From Nocardioides sp. S-1144 (GTDB lineage: Bacteria; Actinomycetota; Actinomycetes; Propionibacteriales; Nocardioidaceae), in NCBI RefSeq assembly GCF_005954645.2, contig NZ_CP040695.2:2170001-2234000 (forward strand): DNA of 64,000 nt, written 5' to 3'. The notes under the pieces are model-generated. The model made no database searches, was not told the DNA's origin, and saw nothing but the letters and a program-made list of their open reading frames with translations. Position 1 is the first letter of the stretch. Each line of letters opens with the position of its first letter. The position numbers and the translations under genes were made by a program. This document shows, piece after piece, positions 1-8,436 of the stretch.

Positions 1-297
1 CTCGTCGTCGGCGACCGCGTAGTTGTTGTCGGCGCACCAGATCAGGGCGTTGCCGCAGTCGGCGAGGAGCGCGGCGTTCGCCGTCAGCATCGACACGACG
101 GCGGCGGCCGCCTCGTTCCAGGCGCCGCTGAAGGCGTCGGCCCCCAGCCCCACGGTGCCTGGTCTGTCGTTCGCCCCGGTCGGGTCCATCCCGCTGACGA
201 CCGCGGACGCCGCGCTGTGGGCGGCCCCCATGTCCTGGATCTCCTGGCCCGCCACCTTGAGGTCCCAGAGGGTGGTGGCCAGCGTCGTGTCCGTCAT
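1..297 (-). CDS. WXG100-like small protein, partial (3' end off window)
   Basis: Only the first 99 codons are visible; the frame runs off the left edge without a stop. It starts at ATG 297, with a purine-rich CAGGGAG ribosome-binding site just upstream. The product is alanine-rich, almost certainly helical, with no signal peptide. A W-N-E turn sits at residues 60-62 (AFSGAWNEAAAAV), similar in layout to the W-x-G turn of ESX/type VII substrates such as WXG100 or EspC-like proteins, but the glycine is replaced. Two cysteines (residues 81 and 88) near the end are unusual for that family. The ESX assignment is inference from helix layout and size. No T7SS machinery is visible here, and the gene could instead be a longer protein with an N-terminal helical bundle. 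Confidence 0.5.
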   Translation of the reverse strand, partial: MTDTTLATTLWDLKVAGQEIQDMGAAHSAASAVVSGMDPTGANDRPGTVGLGADAFSGAWNEAAAAVVSMLTANAALLADCGNALIWCADNNYAVADDE

Positions 298-340
298 GGC
301 GGCTCCCTGCCCGCGTCGGGCCTCCTCGAAACGGCCCGGC

Positions 341-1543
341 TCAGCGCGGCGGGGCGACGCCGGTGATCGCCCAGGCCGCGCCGACGGAGTCCTCGTCGCG
401 GATCGAGGCGGCGACGACCTCGGCGAGGTCGGCGCGCGACACCGGACCGGGGGTGACGTCGAGGCCCAGGTCGACCTCGCCGGAGGCCGGCAGGTCGGTG
501 AGGGCCGAGGGCCGGAACGCCGTCCAGGCGAGCCCGCTGCGCGCGGCCACGGCGACCTGCTCATCGCCGTCCCACCCGCCGGGCACCACCACGAGGCGCT
601 GGACGCCGGCGCGGAGCGCGCCCTCGACGACGTGGGCGGGCGAGGGGGTCGCGACGTGCACGACGGCGGCGCAGCCGCGCAGGGTGCAGGCGACCGCGCC
701 GGCGCCCTGGGCCTCCAGGTCGAGCATCCGGACCTCGGCACCGAGCCGCTCGAGCGGCGCGCGGTGCGCCTCGTTGCGCACGACCGCGATCGGCGGGGCC
801 GGCTCGCGGCGGGCCAGTGCCTCGACGACGCGCCGTCCGAGCCGGCCGTGGGCCCCGACGACGGCGACCCGGGGGCTGTCGGGCCAGCGGTCCGCGGACG
901 CCCGCGTGCTCCACGGCGCCGTCGCGCCGGTCAGCACGGCCAGGTCGGGGCGGTGACGCCGGAGCCAGGCCAGCACCTGCTGGTGCTCGACGGCGCCCTT
1001 CTCGCCGAGGAGCGTGGCGCGGACCTGCCGCGGCGTCAGCCCGAGCCACTCGGCCAGGACCGTCGACGTCGGCGACTCGAACCGGGGCTGGTCGAGCAGG
1101 TCGTCGTCGAACAGGGCGAAGCGCAGGCAGTCCAGCGCCTTGTCGGCGCCGAGCCGCTTGCTCGCGGCGAGGTCGAACGAGGTGTGGGTGACCGAGGCGA
1201 TCCAGGGCCACGGCAGCGTCGTCCAGGCGACGTCGTCGGGCAGGTCGGGGATGCCGGCGCCCTCGTGCAGGTGGACGCCGTCGGCGTCGAGCCGGAGCGC
1301 GACGACGGGGTGCGCGGCCGCGCGCAGCGCCCGGACCCCGCGCAGCCCGGCCGTCGTCCCGAGCGCGCCGACGACGCCGACCACCAGGGCGCTCATCACC
1401 TGCGGGCCGTCGAGGTCCCGGGTCAGGAGAGCACCGAGGCAGCCGACGGCGAGGAACACCATGAACGTGGTGAACGCCAGGGCCATGCCGGTGAGCCAGC
1501 GCAGGCCGGCGCCGGGGGCCGGGGCGACCTCGAGCGGTTCCAC
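341..1543 (-). CDS. Membrane protein with C-terminal NAD(P)-binding (NmrA/SDR-like) domain
   Basis: 400 aa, GTG start at 1543, 7 bp after the exonuclease stop, so probably one transcript. Residues about 17-40 and 47-69 form two hydrophobic segments. A middle cytosolic region of about 130 residues (with VRATLLGEKGAVEHQQVLAWL) follows and has no family I recognise. From about residue 225 a Rossmann fold begins with VAVVGAHGRLGRRVVEAL, a GxxGxxGxxV dinucleotide-binding motif, followed by features of atypical SDR/NmrA proteins (VVHVATPSPAHVVEGAL, RLVVVPGG). The catalytic YxxxK of classical SDRs is not obvious, so this part may sense NAD(P)H rather than catalyse. The membrane-plus-Rossmann layout is unusual. 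Substrate unknown. Confidence 0.7.
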   Translation of the reverse strand: MEPLEVAPAPGAGLRWLTGMALAFTTFMVFLAVGCLGALLTRDLDGPQVMSALVVGVVGALGTTAGLRGVRALRAAAHPVVALRLDADGVHLHEGAGIPDLPDDVAWTTLPWPWIASVTHTSFDLAASKRLGADKALDCLRFALFDDDLLDQPRFESPTSTVLAEWLGLTPRQVRATLLGEKGAVEHQQVLAWLRRHRPDLAVLTGATAPWSTRASADRWPDSPRVAVVGAHGRLGRRVVEALARREPAPPIAVVRNEAHRAPLERLGAEVRMLDLEAQGAGAVACTLRGCAAVVHVATPSPAHVVEGALRAGVQRLVVVPGGWDGDEQVAVAARSGLAWTAFRPSALTDLPASGEVDLGLDVTPGPVSRADLAEVVAASIRDEDSVGAAWAITGVAPPR

Positions 1544-1550
1544 CGGCGGC

Positions 1551-2483
1551 TCAGCCGCCGAGCACGCCGAGCAGGCGCGTCGTCGGCGACTCCAGGCCCC
1601 ACTGCTCGGCGAGGGCGAGCAGCCGGTCGGGGTCGGCCGGGGTCGAGGGCAGCGCGAGCCCGCTGCGGTCGAGGTCGATGTCGCGGGCGACGGCCACGAC
1701 GGTCGGGGCGACCTCGAGGTAGTCGGCGGCGGCCTTGATCTTGGCCCGCGGCCCGGGGCCCATCCCGGAGTCGGGGTCGAGGGCCGCGGCGATGATGCCG
1801 GCCATGTCGCCGTGGCGCTGGAGCAGGGTGGCGGCGGTCTTCTCGCCGACGCCGGGCACGCCGGGGAGGCCGTCGGAGGCGTCGCCGCGCAGGGTGGCGA
1901 AGTCGGCGTACTGGTGGGCGTCGATCGCGTACTTCTCGCGGACCCACCCGTTGTCGACCTTCTCGTGCCGCCCGACGCCCTTGCCGATGTAGAGGACCCG
2001 GACCTCGGCGGCGTCGTCGACCAGCTGGAAGAGGTCGCGGTCGCCGGTGACGATGTCGACCGGCTGCCCGGCGCCGGTGACGAGGGTGCCGATGACGTCG
2101 TCGGCCTCGTAGCCGGGCGCGCCGATGACGGCGATCCCGAACGCCTCGAGCACCTCGCGCAGGATCGGGACCTGCCGCTCGAGCGGGTCGGGGACCTCCT
2201 CGACGTCGGGCGCGGAGGCGACCTCCTCGACCACGCGGTGCGCCTTGTAGGAGGGGATCAGGTCGACGCGCCACTGCGGGCGCCAGTCGTCGTCCCAGCA
2301 GCAGACCAGGTCGGTCGGGCGGTACTGGTCGACGAGCCGGCTGACGTAGTCGAGCATCCCGCGGACCGCGTTGACGTTGGTGCCGTCGGGGGCGGCGTAC
2401 TCCGGCATCCCGAAGAACGCGCGGAAGTACATCGACGCGGAGTCGAGCAGCAGGAGACGGCCGGGCTCGGTCGGGCTGGTCAC
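1551..2483 (-). CDS. 5'-3' exonuclease (PolA N-domain-like, FEN family)
   Basis: About 310 aa, a stand-alone relative of the 5'-nuclease domain of DNA polymerase I. It would remove 5' flaps and RNA primers. Acidic metal-binding motifs appear in order: LLLLDSASMYFRAFFG near the N-terminus, the arch-type WRVDLIPSYKAHR, PGYEADDVIGTL, VTGDRDLFQLV, and an H3TH DNA-binding element GLPGVPGVGEKTAATLL. The frame is open to an ATG at 2492, but I prefer GTG 2483 because a CAGGAT -10-like hexamer ends 7 nt before it, the leaderless spacing used across the window. Followed at 7 bp by the membrane/Rossmann gene. Confidence 0.9.
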   Translation of the reverse strand: MTSPTEPGRLLLLDSASMYFRAFFGMPEYAAPDGTNVNAVRGMLDYVSRLVDQYRPTDLVCCWDDDWRPQWRVDLIPSYKAHRVVEEVASAPDVEEVPDPLERQVPILREVLEAFGIAVIGAPGYEADDVIGTLVTGAGQPVDIVTGDRDLFQLVDDAAEVRVLYIGKGVGRHEKVDNGWVREKYAIDAHQYADFATLRGDASDGLPGVPGVGEKTAATLLQRHGDMAGIIAAALDPDSGMGPGPRAKIKAAADYLEVAPTVVAVARDIDLDRSGLALPSTPADPDRLLALAEQWGLESPTTRLLGVLGG

Positions 2484-2594
2484 CCGGCGCATCCTGCCAC
2501 GGCCCGGGGACGGGCCGGACCGGCCGGATCGCCGACCTGGTCACCCGTCGGCGGATCGCCACGCCCGGCCTCGGTTGCCACTAGCCTGACGCCC

Positions 2595-3050
2595 GTGACC
2601 ACCGAGCTCGAGTCCACCGACCGCCGGATCCTCGAGCTGCTCGCCGCCGACGGCCGGATGTCGTTCACCGACCTCGGCAAGGCGACCGGGCTCTCGACCT
2701 CCGCGGTGCACCAGCGCGTCAAGCGGCTCGAGCAGCGCGGCCTGATCCTCGGCTACGGCGCGACCGTCAACCACGACGGGATCGGGCTCCCGCTCACCGC
2801 GTTCATCTCGATCCGCCCGATCGACCCCTCGCAGCCCGACGACTGCCCGGAGCGGCTGCGCGGCATCACCGAGATCGAGTCGTGCTGGTCGGTGGCCGGC
2901 GAGGAGTCCTACATCCTCAAGATCCGCGTCCCCACCCCGGCCGCCCTGGAGAACCTCCTCGCCCGCGTCCGTGCCGCCGCCAACGTCTCCACCCGCACCA
3001 CCATCGTCCTCTCGACCCCGTACGAGAACCGACCCGTCGTCGGCTCCTGA
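2595..3050 (+). CDS. Lrp/AsnC family transcriptional regulator
   Basis: 151 aa. An N-terminal winged HTH (LESTDRRILELLAADGRMSF, then TGLSTSAVHQRVKRLEQRG) is followed by an RAM/AsnC ligand domain (ITEIESCWSVAGEESYILKI). The GTG start lies 7 nt after TAGCCT, suggesting a leaderless mRNA. Lrp/AsnC proteins sense amino acids and usually control neighbouring amino-acid genes. The closest candidate targets are the lysine genes starting at 4.3 kb, now separated from it by an inverted-repeat-flanked gene. That regulatory link is inference; I found no convincing repeated Lrp box in the kamA-kdd gap. Confidence 0.9.
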   Translation: MTTELESTDRRILELLAADGRMSFTDLGKATGLSTSAVHQRVKRLEQRGLILGYGATVNHDGIGLPLTAFISIRPIDPSQPDDCPERLRGITEIESCWSVAGEESYILKIRVPTPAALENLLARVRAAANVSTRTTIVLSTPYENRPVVGS

Positions 3051-3070
3051 CGCGGGGCGCCGGGGCGCGG

Positions 3071-3148
3071 TTTCCCCGGTCGACCGGGGAAGTCTGAACT
3101 GGGGGGCCGGGATCCCGGCCGACAAGTTCAGGTTTGGCCCGCCCAGTC
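3071..3148 (+). repeat. Left copy of 78-bp inverted repeat (IR-L)
   Basis: About 69 of 78 positions match the reverse complement of 4249-4325. It is internally symmetrical: a perfect 20-bp palindrome TTCCCCGGTCGACCGGGGAA at 3072-3091, then CTGAACT...AAGTTCAG enclosing the palindrome GGCCGGGATCCCGGCC. It begins 20 bp after the lrp stop and could also act as an intrinsic terminator, although no T-tract follows. Confidence 0.85.
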
Positions 3149-3186
3149 AGGCGCCAGCGCCATCGGCGCACGCAGGCCAGGCGGGG

Positions 3187-4137
3187 TCAGGCGACGGCAG
3201 CGGGACGGAACTGCGAGCGGATCCGGTCGGCGGTCTCGGCCGGGCGGTCGAGGTCGGCCCAGACCACCCGCACGCACCGCCACCCGGTGAGCCGACAGAT
3301 GAGTTCCTCGCGCCGCTGCTCGCGGACGACGACGTCCTTGGCCGTCTCGTCGGCCTCGAGCAGCTTGCCGTACTTGATCCGGCCGTCGAACTCCACGAAC
3401 ACCCCGAGCTCGGGCCACGCGAGGTCGACACGGTGGACGACGGTGCCCCGGGCGTCCCTGATCGGGTAGTTCGGGATCGGCGTCGGCAGCCGCTGGGCCC
3501 AGCAGAGGTACCGGAGGCGTGTCTCGCCCACCGACTCCGACCGGCCGTCGACGCGGCGCAGCACGAGGTCGGTGTGGAGCGTGTCGGGCCAGTGGTTCAT
3601 CAGCGCGAAGCGTGACGCCAGGCGCTCGGCGTCCGTCAGACCCCGATGGACCAAGTCGTCGATCACCACCATCGCCTCCTCGAGGCCGACCAGCGTGGTG
3701 ATCTCCAGCGCGGCCCGCGTCGGGCTCGCGACGAAGAGGCCCCGGTGGAGGACGGCGTCGCCGTCGACGAGCCGTCCGCGGTGCTGCACGACACCGGCCT
3801 GACGGCGTCCGGAGCGGCCGTCGCGGCGCGTCAGGTGCGCCTCGCTGAGGTCGAAGCCCCACAGCGGCGCCGCCCACTCGTTGACGGCGCTGGTGTGGCT
3901 GAGCATCACCTTCGTCTGCGCCTGGCGGTACGCCGCCCGCGCCAGCAACGCGTGGCGCTCGGCGTCGCCGAGCTGGCGCCACCGCTCACCCGAGGTGTAC
4001 GCACCGTGGCGCACCCGCTGCCACACCCTCGCCTTGACCAGGCTGCTGATGGCGTGGTCGTGGTAGCCGAGCGCCTCGGCCTCGCGCCGCAGGAATACGC
4101 CGTGCTGGTCGCAGATCTGCAGGAGGACGGGATCCAT
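3187..4137 (-). CDS. AbiEi-like / DUF559 (Vsr-fold) protein
   Basis: 316 aa. The N-terminal 60 residues form a winged helix of the AbiEi antitoxin type (FLRREAEALGYHDHAISSLV...VRHGAYTSG). The C-terminal third has the DUF559/very-short-patch-repair fold: HRVDLAWPELGVFVEFDGRIKYG carries the E-x-D acidic residues, followed by REELICRLTGWRCVRVVWADL. Such proteins are common orphans in actinobacteria; a defence or nuclease role is inferred from the fold and is not demonstrated. No AbiEii toxin gene is adjacent. The gene is enclosed by a 78-bp inverted repeat on both sides and lies between lrp and kamA, which suggests insertion. CACCCT lies 6 nt before the ATG. Confidence 0.75.
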   Translation of the reverse strand: MDPVLLQICDQHGVFLRREAEALGYHDHAISSLVKARVWQRVRHGAYTSGERWRQLGDAERHALLARAAYRQAQTKVMLSHTSAVNEWAAPLWGFDLSEAHLTRRDGRSGRRQAGVVQHRGRLVDGDAVLHRGLFVASPTRAALEITTLVGLEEAMVVIDDLVHRGLTDAERLASRFALMNHWPDTLHTDLVLRRVDGRSESVGETRLRYLCWAQRLPTPIPNYPIRDARGTVVHRVDLAWPELGVFVEFDGRIKYGKLLEADETAKDVVVREQRREELICRLTGWRCVRVVWADLDRPAETADRIRSQFRPAAVA

Positions 4138-4248
4138 GGGGCCAGGGTGTCCCAGCCCGCGCCCGCGCGCACGGCCGATCGAGAGGGCTGTGGACGACGC
4201 TCGCCGCGGGCGCTCCGGTGCCGCGCGGACGAGGCGGGCGGCGTCCGG

Positions 4249-4325
4249 GACTGGACGGGCAAAACCTGAACTTGGGGGCCGGGACAGCGGCCCCCAAGTT
4301 CAGACTTCCCCGGTCGACGGGGAAA
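4249..4325 (-). repeat. Right copy of 78-bp inverted repeat (IR-R)
   Basis: Reverse complement of IR-L with about 8 mismatches and one missing base. It contains a perfect 15-bp stem CTGAACTTGGGGGCC / GGCCCCCAAGTTCAG (4266-4303) and a second hairpin TTCCCCG-GTCGA-CGGGGAA. It starts 14 bp beyond the kamA stop. Relative to the gene transcribed towards it, it has the same orientation as IR-L has to lrp, so both copies could serve as 3' hairpins. Confidence 0.85.
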
Positions 4326-4339
4326 TCCCGCCGCCGGCC

Positions 4340-5803
4340 TCAGTAGGCCTGGAGGGCAGCGGTACGCCGCGAGGCCTCGGCGATCTCGGCGGCCTTCAGG
4401 GCGGAGGTGTCGAGGTCGCCGTGGGTGGCCCACCAGGCCTGGCCCTCGGCGGGGAGGGTGTGGATCGGGTCGTAGTACTCGTAGGTGCGGTCGAGGGCGT
4501 CGGACTGCTCCATCTCGATGGAGGTGCGGTAGTTCTTCGTCCAGTGGGAGATGCCGCGGACCTCGTCGTAGGAGGCGAGCTGGTGCACCCAGCGCTTGCC
4601 GACGAACGGGACGTCGCACACGATGCGCGGCGTCGCGAAGCCCGGCAGGTAGCCCATGATGTGGTGCTGCAGCCGCTGGGCGTCCCCGACCGAGACCCGC
4701 CAGTGCTCCGAGTACGGGATCATGTCGCACATGTAGAAGTAGTAGGGCATGATCTGCGCGCCGTCGAGCAGCCGGAAGCACAGGTCGAGCAGGGCGTGCG
4801 GGTCGGCGTTGACGCCGTTGAGCAGCACGCCCTGGTTGCGCACGTCGCGGACGCCGGCGTCGAGCATCGCGCGCGAGGCCTCGGCGACGAGGGGCGTGAT
4901 CGAGTTGGCGTGGTTGGCGTGGGTGTGGATCGCGATCGAGACGCCGCGCGAGCGGGCGATGGCCGCGACGCGGGCGACGCCCTCGCGCACCTCGGGCTGC
5001 AGCCAGTGCTGCGGCAGGCCGATGAGGGCCTTGGTGGCGAGGCGGATGTCGCGGATGTTGTCGACCTCGAGCACGCGGGTGAGGAAGTCCTCGAGGCGGG
5101 GCCACGGCATGTTGGCGACGTCGCCGCCGGAGACGACGACGTCGCGCACCGACGGGGTGCGGCGCAGGTAGTCGATCATCGAGTCGATCCGGGCGGTCGG
5201 CTTGGCGACGAACTTCAGCTTGTCGACCATCGGCGTCGAGTTGCCGACGAGGTCCATCCGGGTGCAGTGGCCGCAGTACTGCGGGCAGGTGGGCAGCAGC
5301 TCGGCGAGCACCTTGGTGGGGTAGCGGTGGGTGAGGCCCTCGGCAACCCACATGTCGTGCTCGTGCAGGGAGTCGCGGGTCGCGTGCGGGTGCGAGGACC
5401 AGTCGGTGCGACGGTCGCTGAACACCGGGATCATGTAGTGGCGCACCGGGTCGGCGTAGAAGGCGTCGGTGAGCGAACCGGGACCGCCGACCGGGGCGTG
5501 CGGCGCCATCGTGTTCATCATCTGCGGCGGCACCAGCATCGACATCGTCGCCCGCTCGGCCTGGTCGCGCTCGAGGTCGGCGTAGAACCGCTCGTCGACG
5601 AGGTCGCCGAGCAGCTCGCGCAGCTGCTTGACGTTCTTGACGCAGTGCGCGCGTTGCCACTGCACCGAGGCCCACTCCTCGGCGGTGACGTCCCTCCAGC
5701 CCGGGAAGCGGGTCCAGTCGGGCTCGACGAGCTCGACGGCGCGGTACGGGTAGGGCTGGCCGTCCTCGAGGCCGGACAGGCTGAGCGAGGTCTCGACGGT
5801 CAT
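4340..5803 (-). CDS. kamA: KamA family radical SAM lysine 2,3-aminomutase
   Basis: 487 aa. The radical SAM CxxxCxxC cluster motif is TCPQYCGHC, with C173, C177 and C180. The family interconverts L-lysine and L-beta-lysine using a 4Fe-4S cluster, SAM and PLP. In clostridial enzymes the PLP lysine lies in a glycine-rich GGGGK stretch; here the corresponding region reads CDVPFVGKRW with K403, so the motif is divergent and exact substrate is less certain. The N-terminus is longer than in the roughly 416-residue clostridial enzyme. A good GGAG ribosome-binding site precedes ATG 5803. It is divergent from kdd-kamDE-kal across a 157-bp gap, matching the first step of the lysine pathway. Confidence 0.85.
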   Translation of the reverse strand: MTVETSLSLSGLEDGQPYPYRAVELVEPDWTRFPGWRDVTAEEWASVQWQRAHCVKNVKQLRELLGDLVDERFYADLERDQAERATMSMLVPPQMMNTMAPHAPVGGPGSLTDAFYADPVRHYMIPVFSDRRTDWSSHPHATRDSLHEHDMWVAEGLTHRYPTKVLAELLPTCPQYCGHCTRMDLVGNSTPMVDKLKFVAKPTARIDSMIDYLRRTPSVRDVVVSGGDVANMPWPRLEDFLTRVLEVDNIRDIRLATKALIGLPQHWLQPEVREGVARVAAIARSRGVSIAIHTHANHANSITPLVAEASRAMLDAGVRDVRNQGVLLNGVNADPHALLDLCFRLLDGAQIMPYYFYMCDMIPYSEHWRVSVGDAQRLQHHIMGYLPGFATPRIVCDVPFVGKRWVHQLASYDEVRGISHWTKNYRTSIEMEQSDALDRTYEYYDPIHTLPAEGQAWWATHGDLDTSALKAAEIAEASRRTAALQAY

Positions 5804-5960
5804 GGCATCTCCTGCGGATCGGCTGCGGTACGCGTGCGGGCGCGTCGGTTGTGGCGCGCACCACGCTCGGCTCTAGACTACGTGGAGATCATCCTGCCTG
5901 CACATCAACATGCCGGACGATTTCCCGTAGCACGCCGAACGTGACGAAGGACCCGCTGCT

Positions 5961-7022
5961 GTGACCCTCCCCGAGAGCGACCCGACCGGACTGCACCGCG
6001 TGCTGGACCGGCCCGCCGTCCTGCCCCAGGCCGCGCGCCGCCTCGACACCCGTCCCGAGCTCTGGGACGACGAGGTGCGGATCCGCGTGGAGCGGCTCAA
6101 CCTCGACGCGGCGTCCTACCGCCAGCTCGAGCGCACCCACACCACCGACGGCCGGGTCGACGGCGACGCCGTGCGCGCCGAGGTGCTCGCGATCGTGGCC
6201 GAGCGCGGCAAGATGCAGAACCCCGAGACGGGCTCCGGCGGCATGCTGGTCGGCACCGTCGAGGAGGTCGGCGCCGGCTCGCCGCTCGGGCTCGCCGTCG
6301 GCGACCGGGTGGCCACCCTGGTCTCGCTCACCCTGACCCCGCTCGTCGTCGAGGACGGCCTGGCCGGCTGGGACGGCCTGGGGGAGCAGGTGCCGTGCGA
6401 CGGGTACGCCGTCCTCTTCGGCCGCTCCATCGCCGCGGTCCTGCCCGACGACCTCGACCCCGCGCTGAGCCTGGCGGTCATGGACGTCTGCGGCGCGCCG
6501 GCGCTGACCGCCCGCGTCGTCGGTGAGTACGTCGGCGACGGCCGCCCGCCGACGGTGGCGGTCGTCGGCGGTGGCGGCAAGTCCGGGTCCCTCAGCCTCG
6601 CGGCCGCGCGCGCGGCCGGCGCCGCCCGCACCATCGGCGTCGTGCCGCACCAGGCCGAGGCCGACCTGCTGGTCCCGACCGGCCTGGCCGACGAGGTCGT
6701 CGTCGCCGACGCCCGCGACCCGATCGCGCTGCGCGACGCCGTCGCAAGGGCCGGCGGTCCCGCCGACGTCACCGTGGTGTGCGTCGACGTGCCGGGCTGC
6801 GAGGGTGGCGCCGTGCTGGCCACCGCCGACCGCGGCACGGTCATCTTCTTCTCCATGGCCACCTCCTTCCCCGCCGCCGCGCTCGGCGCAGAGGGCCTGG
6901 CCGCCGACGTCCGGATGCTCGTCGGCAACGGCTACGTGCCGGGTCACGCGGCGTACGCGCTCGAGCTGCTCCGTGGTCACGACGGCGTGCGCCGCCTCTT
7001 CGAGGGTCGCCTCCATGGCTGA
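5961..7022 (+). CDS. kdd: L-erythro-3,5-diaminohexanoate dehydrogenase
   Basis: 353 aa, GTG start with an AAGGA ribosome-binding site. A zinc-free MDR-type fold: an N-terminal GroES-like half (GGMLVGTVEEVG, VGDRVATLVSL) and a Rossmann half starting VAVVGGGGKSGSLSL near residue 199. Kdd oxidises 3,5-diaminohexanoate to 3-keto-5-aminohexanoate with NAD(P)+, after KamA and KamDE. The call rests on the sequence type plus its place in an operon with kamD, kamE and kal. Its last 8 bases overlap the start of the amidohydrolase gene, so translation is coupled. First gene of a five-gene, fully overlapping operon. Confidence 0.85.
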   Translation: MTLPESDPTGLHRVLDRPAVLPQAARRLDTRPELWDDEVRIRVERLNLDAASYRQLERTHTTDGRVDGDAVRAEVLAIVAERGKMQNPETGSGGMLVGTVEEVGAGSPLGLAVGDRVATLVSLTLTPLVVEDGLAGWDGLGEQVPCDGYAVLFGRSIAAVLPDDLDPALSLAVMDVCGAPALTARVVGEYVGDGRPPTVAVVGGGGKSGSLSLAAARAAGAARTIGVVPHQAEADLLVPTGLADEVVVADARDPIALRDAVARAGGPADVTVVCVDVPGCEGGAVLATADRGTVIFFSMATSFPAAALGAEGLAADVRMLVGNGYVPGHAAYALELLRGHDGVRRLFEGRLHG

Positions 7023-8436
7023 GCGGCTGGTCCTGCGCGGGTCCGCCGACGGCACCGACCTGGCCGTCGAGGACGGCGTCGTCGCCGCCGTCGGCCCCGA
7101 CCTCGACGGGTCCACGGTCGTCGAGCTCGACGGCGCGACGGTCCTCCCGGCGTTCGTCGACCACCACGTGCACACCGTGCGCACCGGCTTCGCCCTCACC
7201 GGACTCGACCTGACCGGCAGCCCCACCCTCACCTCGGCGCTCGACGCGCTCGCCGCCCACGCCGCGGCCAGCCCCGGGGCGGGCGTGCTCCTCGGGCAGG
7301 GCTGGGACGAGACCGGCTGGGCCGAGGGCCGCCCGCCCACCGGCGACGAGCTCGAGCGGGCCGCCCCCGGACGCCGGAGCTACCTGACCCGCGTCGACGG
7401 GCACTCCTCGGTCGTCTCGCCGGCCCTGGCCGCGCTCGTCCCCGGCGTGGCCGACCTCGACGGGTGGACGCCGGACGGACGCGTCGAGCGCGACGCCCAC
7501 CACGCCGTCCGCGCGGTGCTCGAGACCCTGATCACCGACGCCGACCGGCTCGACGCGGCGCGCGCCGCGTGCCGCGCGATGGCCGCCCAGGGCATCGCCA
7601 CCTTCCACGAGAACGCCGCGCCCCACATCGGACCCGAGACCGAGATCCCCCTGGTGCGCCGGGCCGCCGAGGAGGTCGGCCTGCGCGCGGTCGTCTACTG
7701 GGGCGAGCTCATGGCCGTCGACACCGCGCGCCGCCTCGGCGTCGCGGGGCTGGCCGGTGACCTGATCGCCGACGGTGCGTTCGGCTCGCGCACCGCCGCG
7801 CTGCGCTCGCCCTACGACGACGCGCCGCACACCTGCGGCCACGGCTACCTCACCGCCGAGCAGGTCCGCGACCACGTCCTGGCTTGCGACGAGGCCGGCC
7901 TCCAGGCCGGCTTCCACGTCATCGGCGACGCCGCCCTCGACGAGGTCGCCGACGGCTTCGAGCTCGCGGACGCGGTGCACCCCGTGCGTCCCGGCCACCG
8001 CCTCGAGCACGTCGAGCTGCCCTCCGACCACGTGGTCGAGGTGATGGCCCGCCTGCGCATCACCGCCAGCGTCCAGCCGGTCTTCGACGCCCTGTGGGGC
8101 GGGCCCGACGCCATGTACGCCGCCCGCCTGGGCGCCCGCTGGGCCGAGAGCAACCCCTTCGCGCGACTGCACCGTGCCGGCGTGCGGCTGGCATTCGGGT
8201 CGGACTCCCCGGTGACCGCCCTCGGACCCTGGGCGGCGATCCGGGCGGCGGTGGAGCACCACCACCCCGACCACCGCGTGCCCCACGACGTCGCCCTGGC
8301 CGCCCACACCGGCGGCGCCACCCTCGCGGTCGGCCAGCCCGCCGACCTCGCGGTGTGGCGCGACCTCGACGCCGAGCAGCCCACCCTCGTCCGCCTGCTC
8401 GTCGGCGGACGCACCCTCCACGAAGGCGACGCCTGA
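7015..8436 (+). CDS. Amidohydrolase family 3 (YtcJ-like) in the lysine operon
   Basis: 473 aa. The metal-dependent hydrolase layout is clear: H51-V-H53 in FVDHHVHT, a later metal-ligand histidine in AGFHVIGDAALDEV, HRLEHVELP, and the catalytic aspartate in LAFGSDSPV. ATG 7015 overlaps kdd by 8 bp, and its stop overlaps the kamD start by one base (TGATG). Family 3 members hydrolyse amides, cyclic imides and formamides; nothing in the sequence identifies the substrate here. Such an enzyme is not a step of the textbook lysine fermentation route. It may feed an acylated or lactam derivative of lysine or a diaminohexanoate into the pathway (inference). Confidence 0.8.
   Translation: MAERLVLRGSADGTDLAVEDGVVAAVGPDLDGSTVVELDGATVLPAFVDHHVHTVRTGFALTGLDLTGSPTLTSALDALAAHAAASPGAGVLLGQGWDETGWAEGRPPTGDELERAAPGRRSYLTRVDGHSSVVSPALAALVPGVADLDGWTPDGRVERDAHHAVRAVLETLITDADRLDAARAACRAMAAQGIATFHENAAPHIGPETEIPLVRRAAEEVGLRAVVYWGELMAVDTARRLGVAGLAGDLIADGAFGSRTAALRSPYDDAPHTCGHGYLTAEQVRDHVLACDEAGLQAGFHVIGDAALDEVADGFELADAVHPVRPGHRLEHVELPSDHVVEVMARLRITASVQPVFDALWGGPDAMYAARLGARWAESNPFARLHRAGVRLAFGSDSPVTALGPWAAIRAAVEHHHPDHRVPHDVALAAHTGGATLAVGQPADLAVWRDLDAEQPTLVRLLVGGRTLHEGDA

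Noticed and set aside
5804..5960. Cobalamin riboswitch controlling the B12-dependent kamDE operon
   Set aside because: The 157-bp gap is too short and lacks the B12 box (GCCACTG) on either strand.
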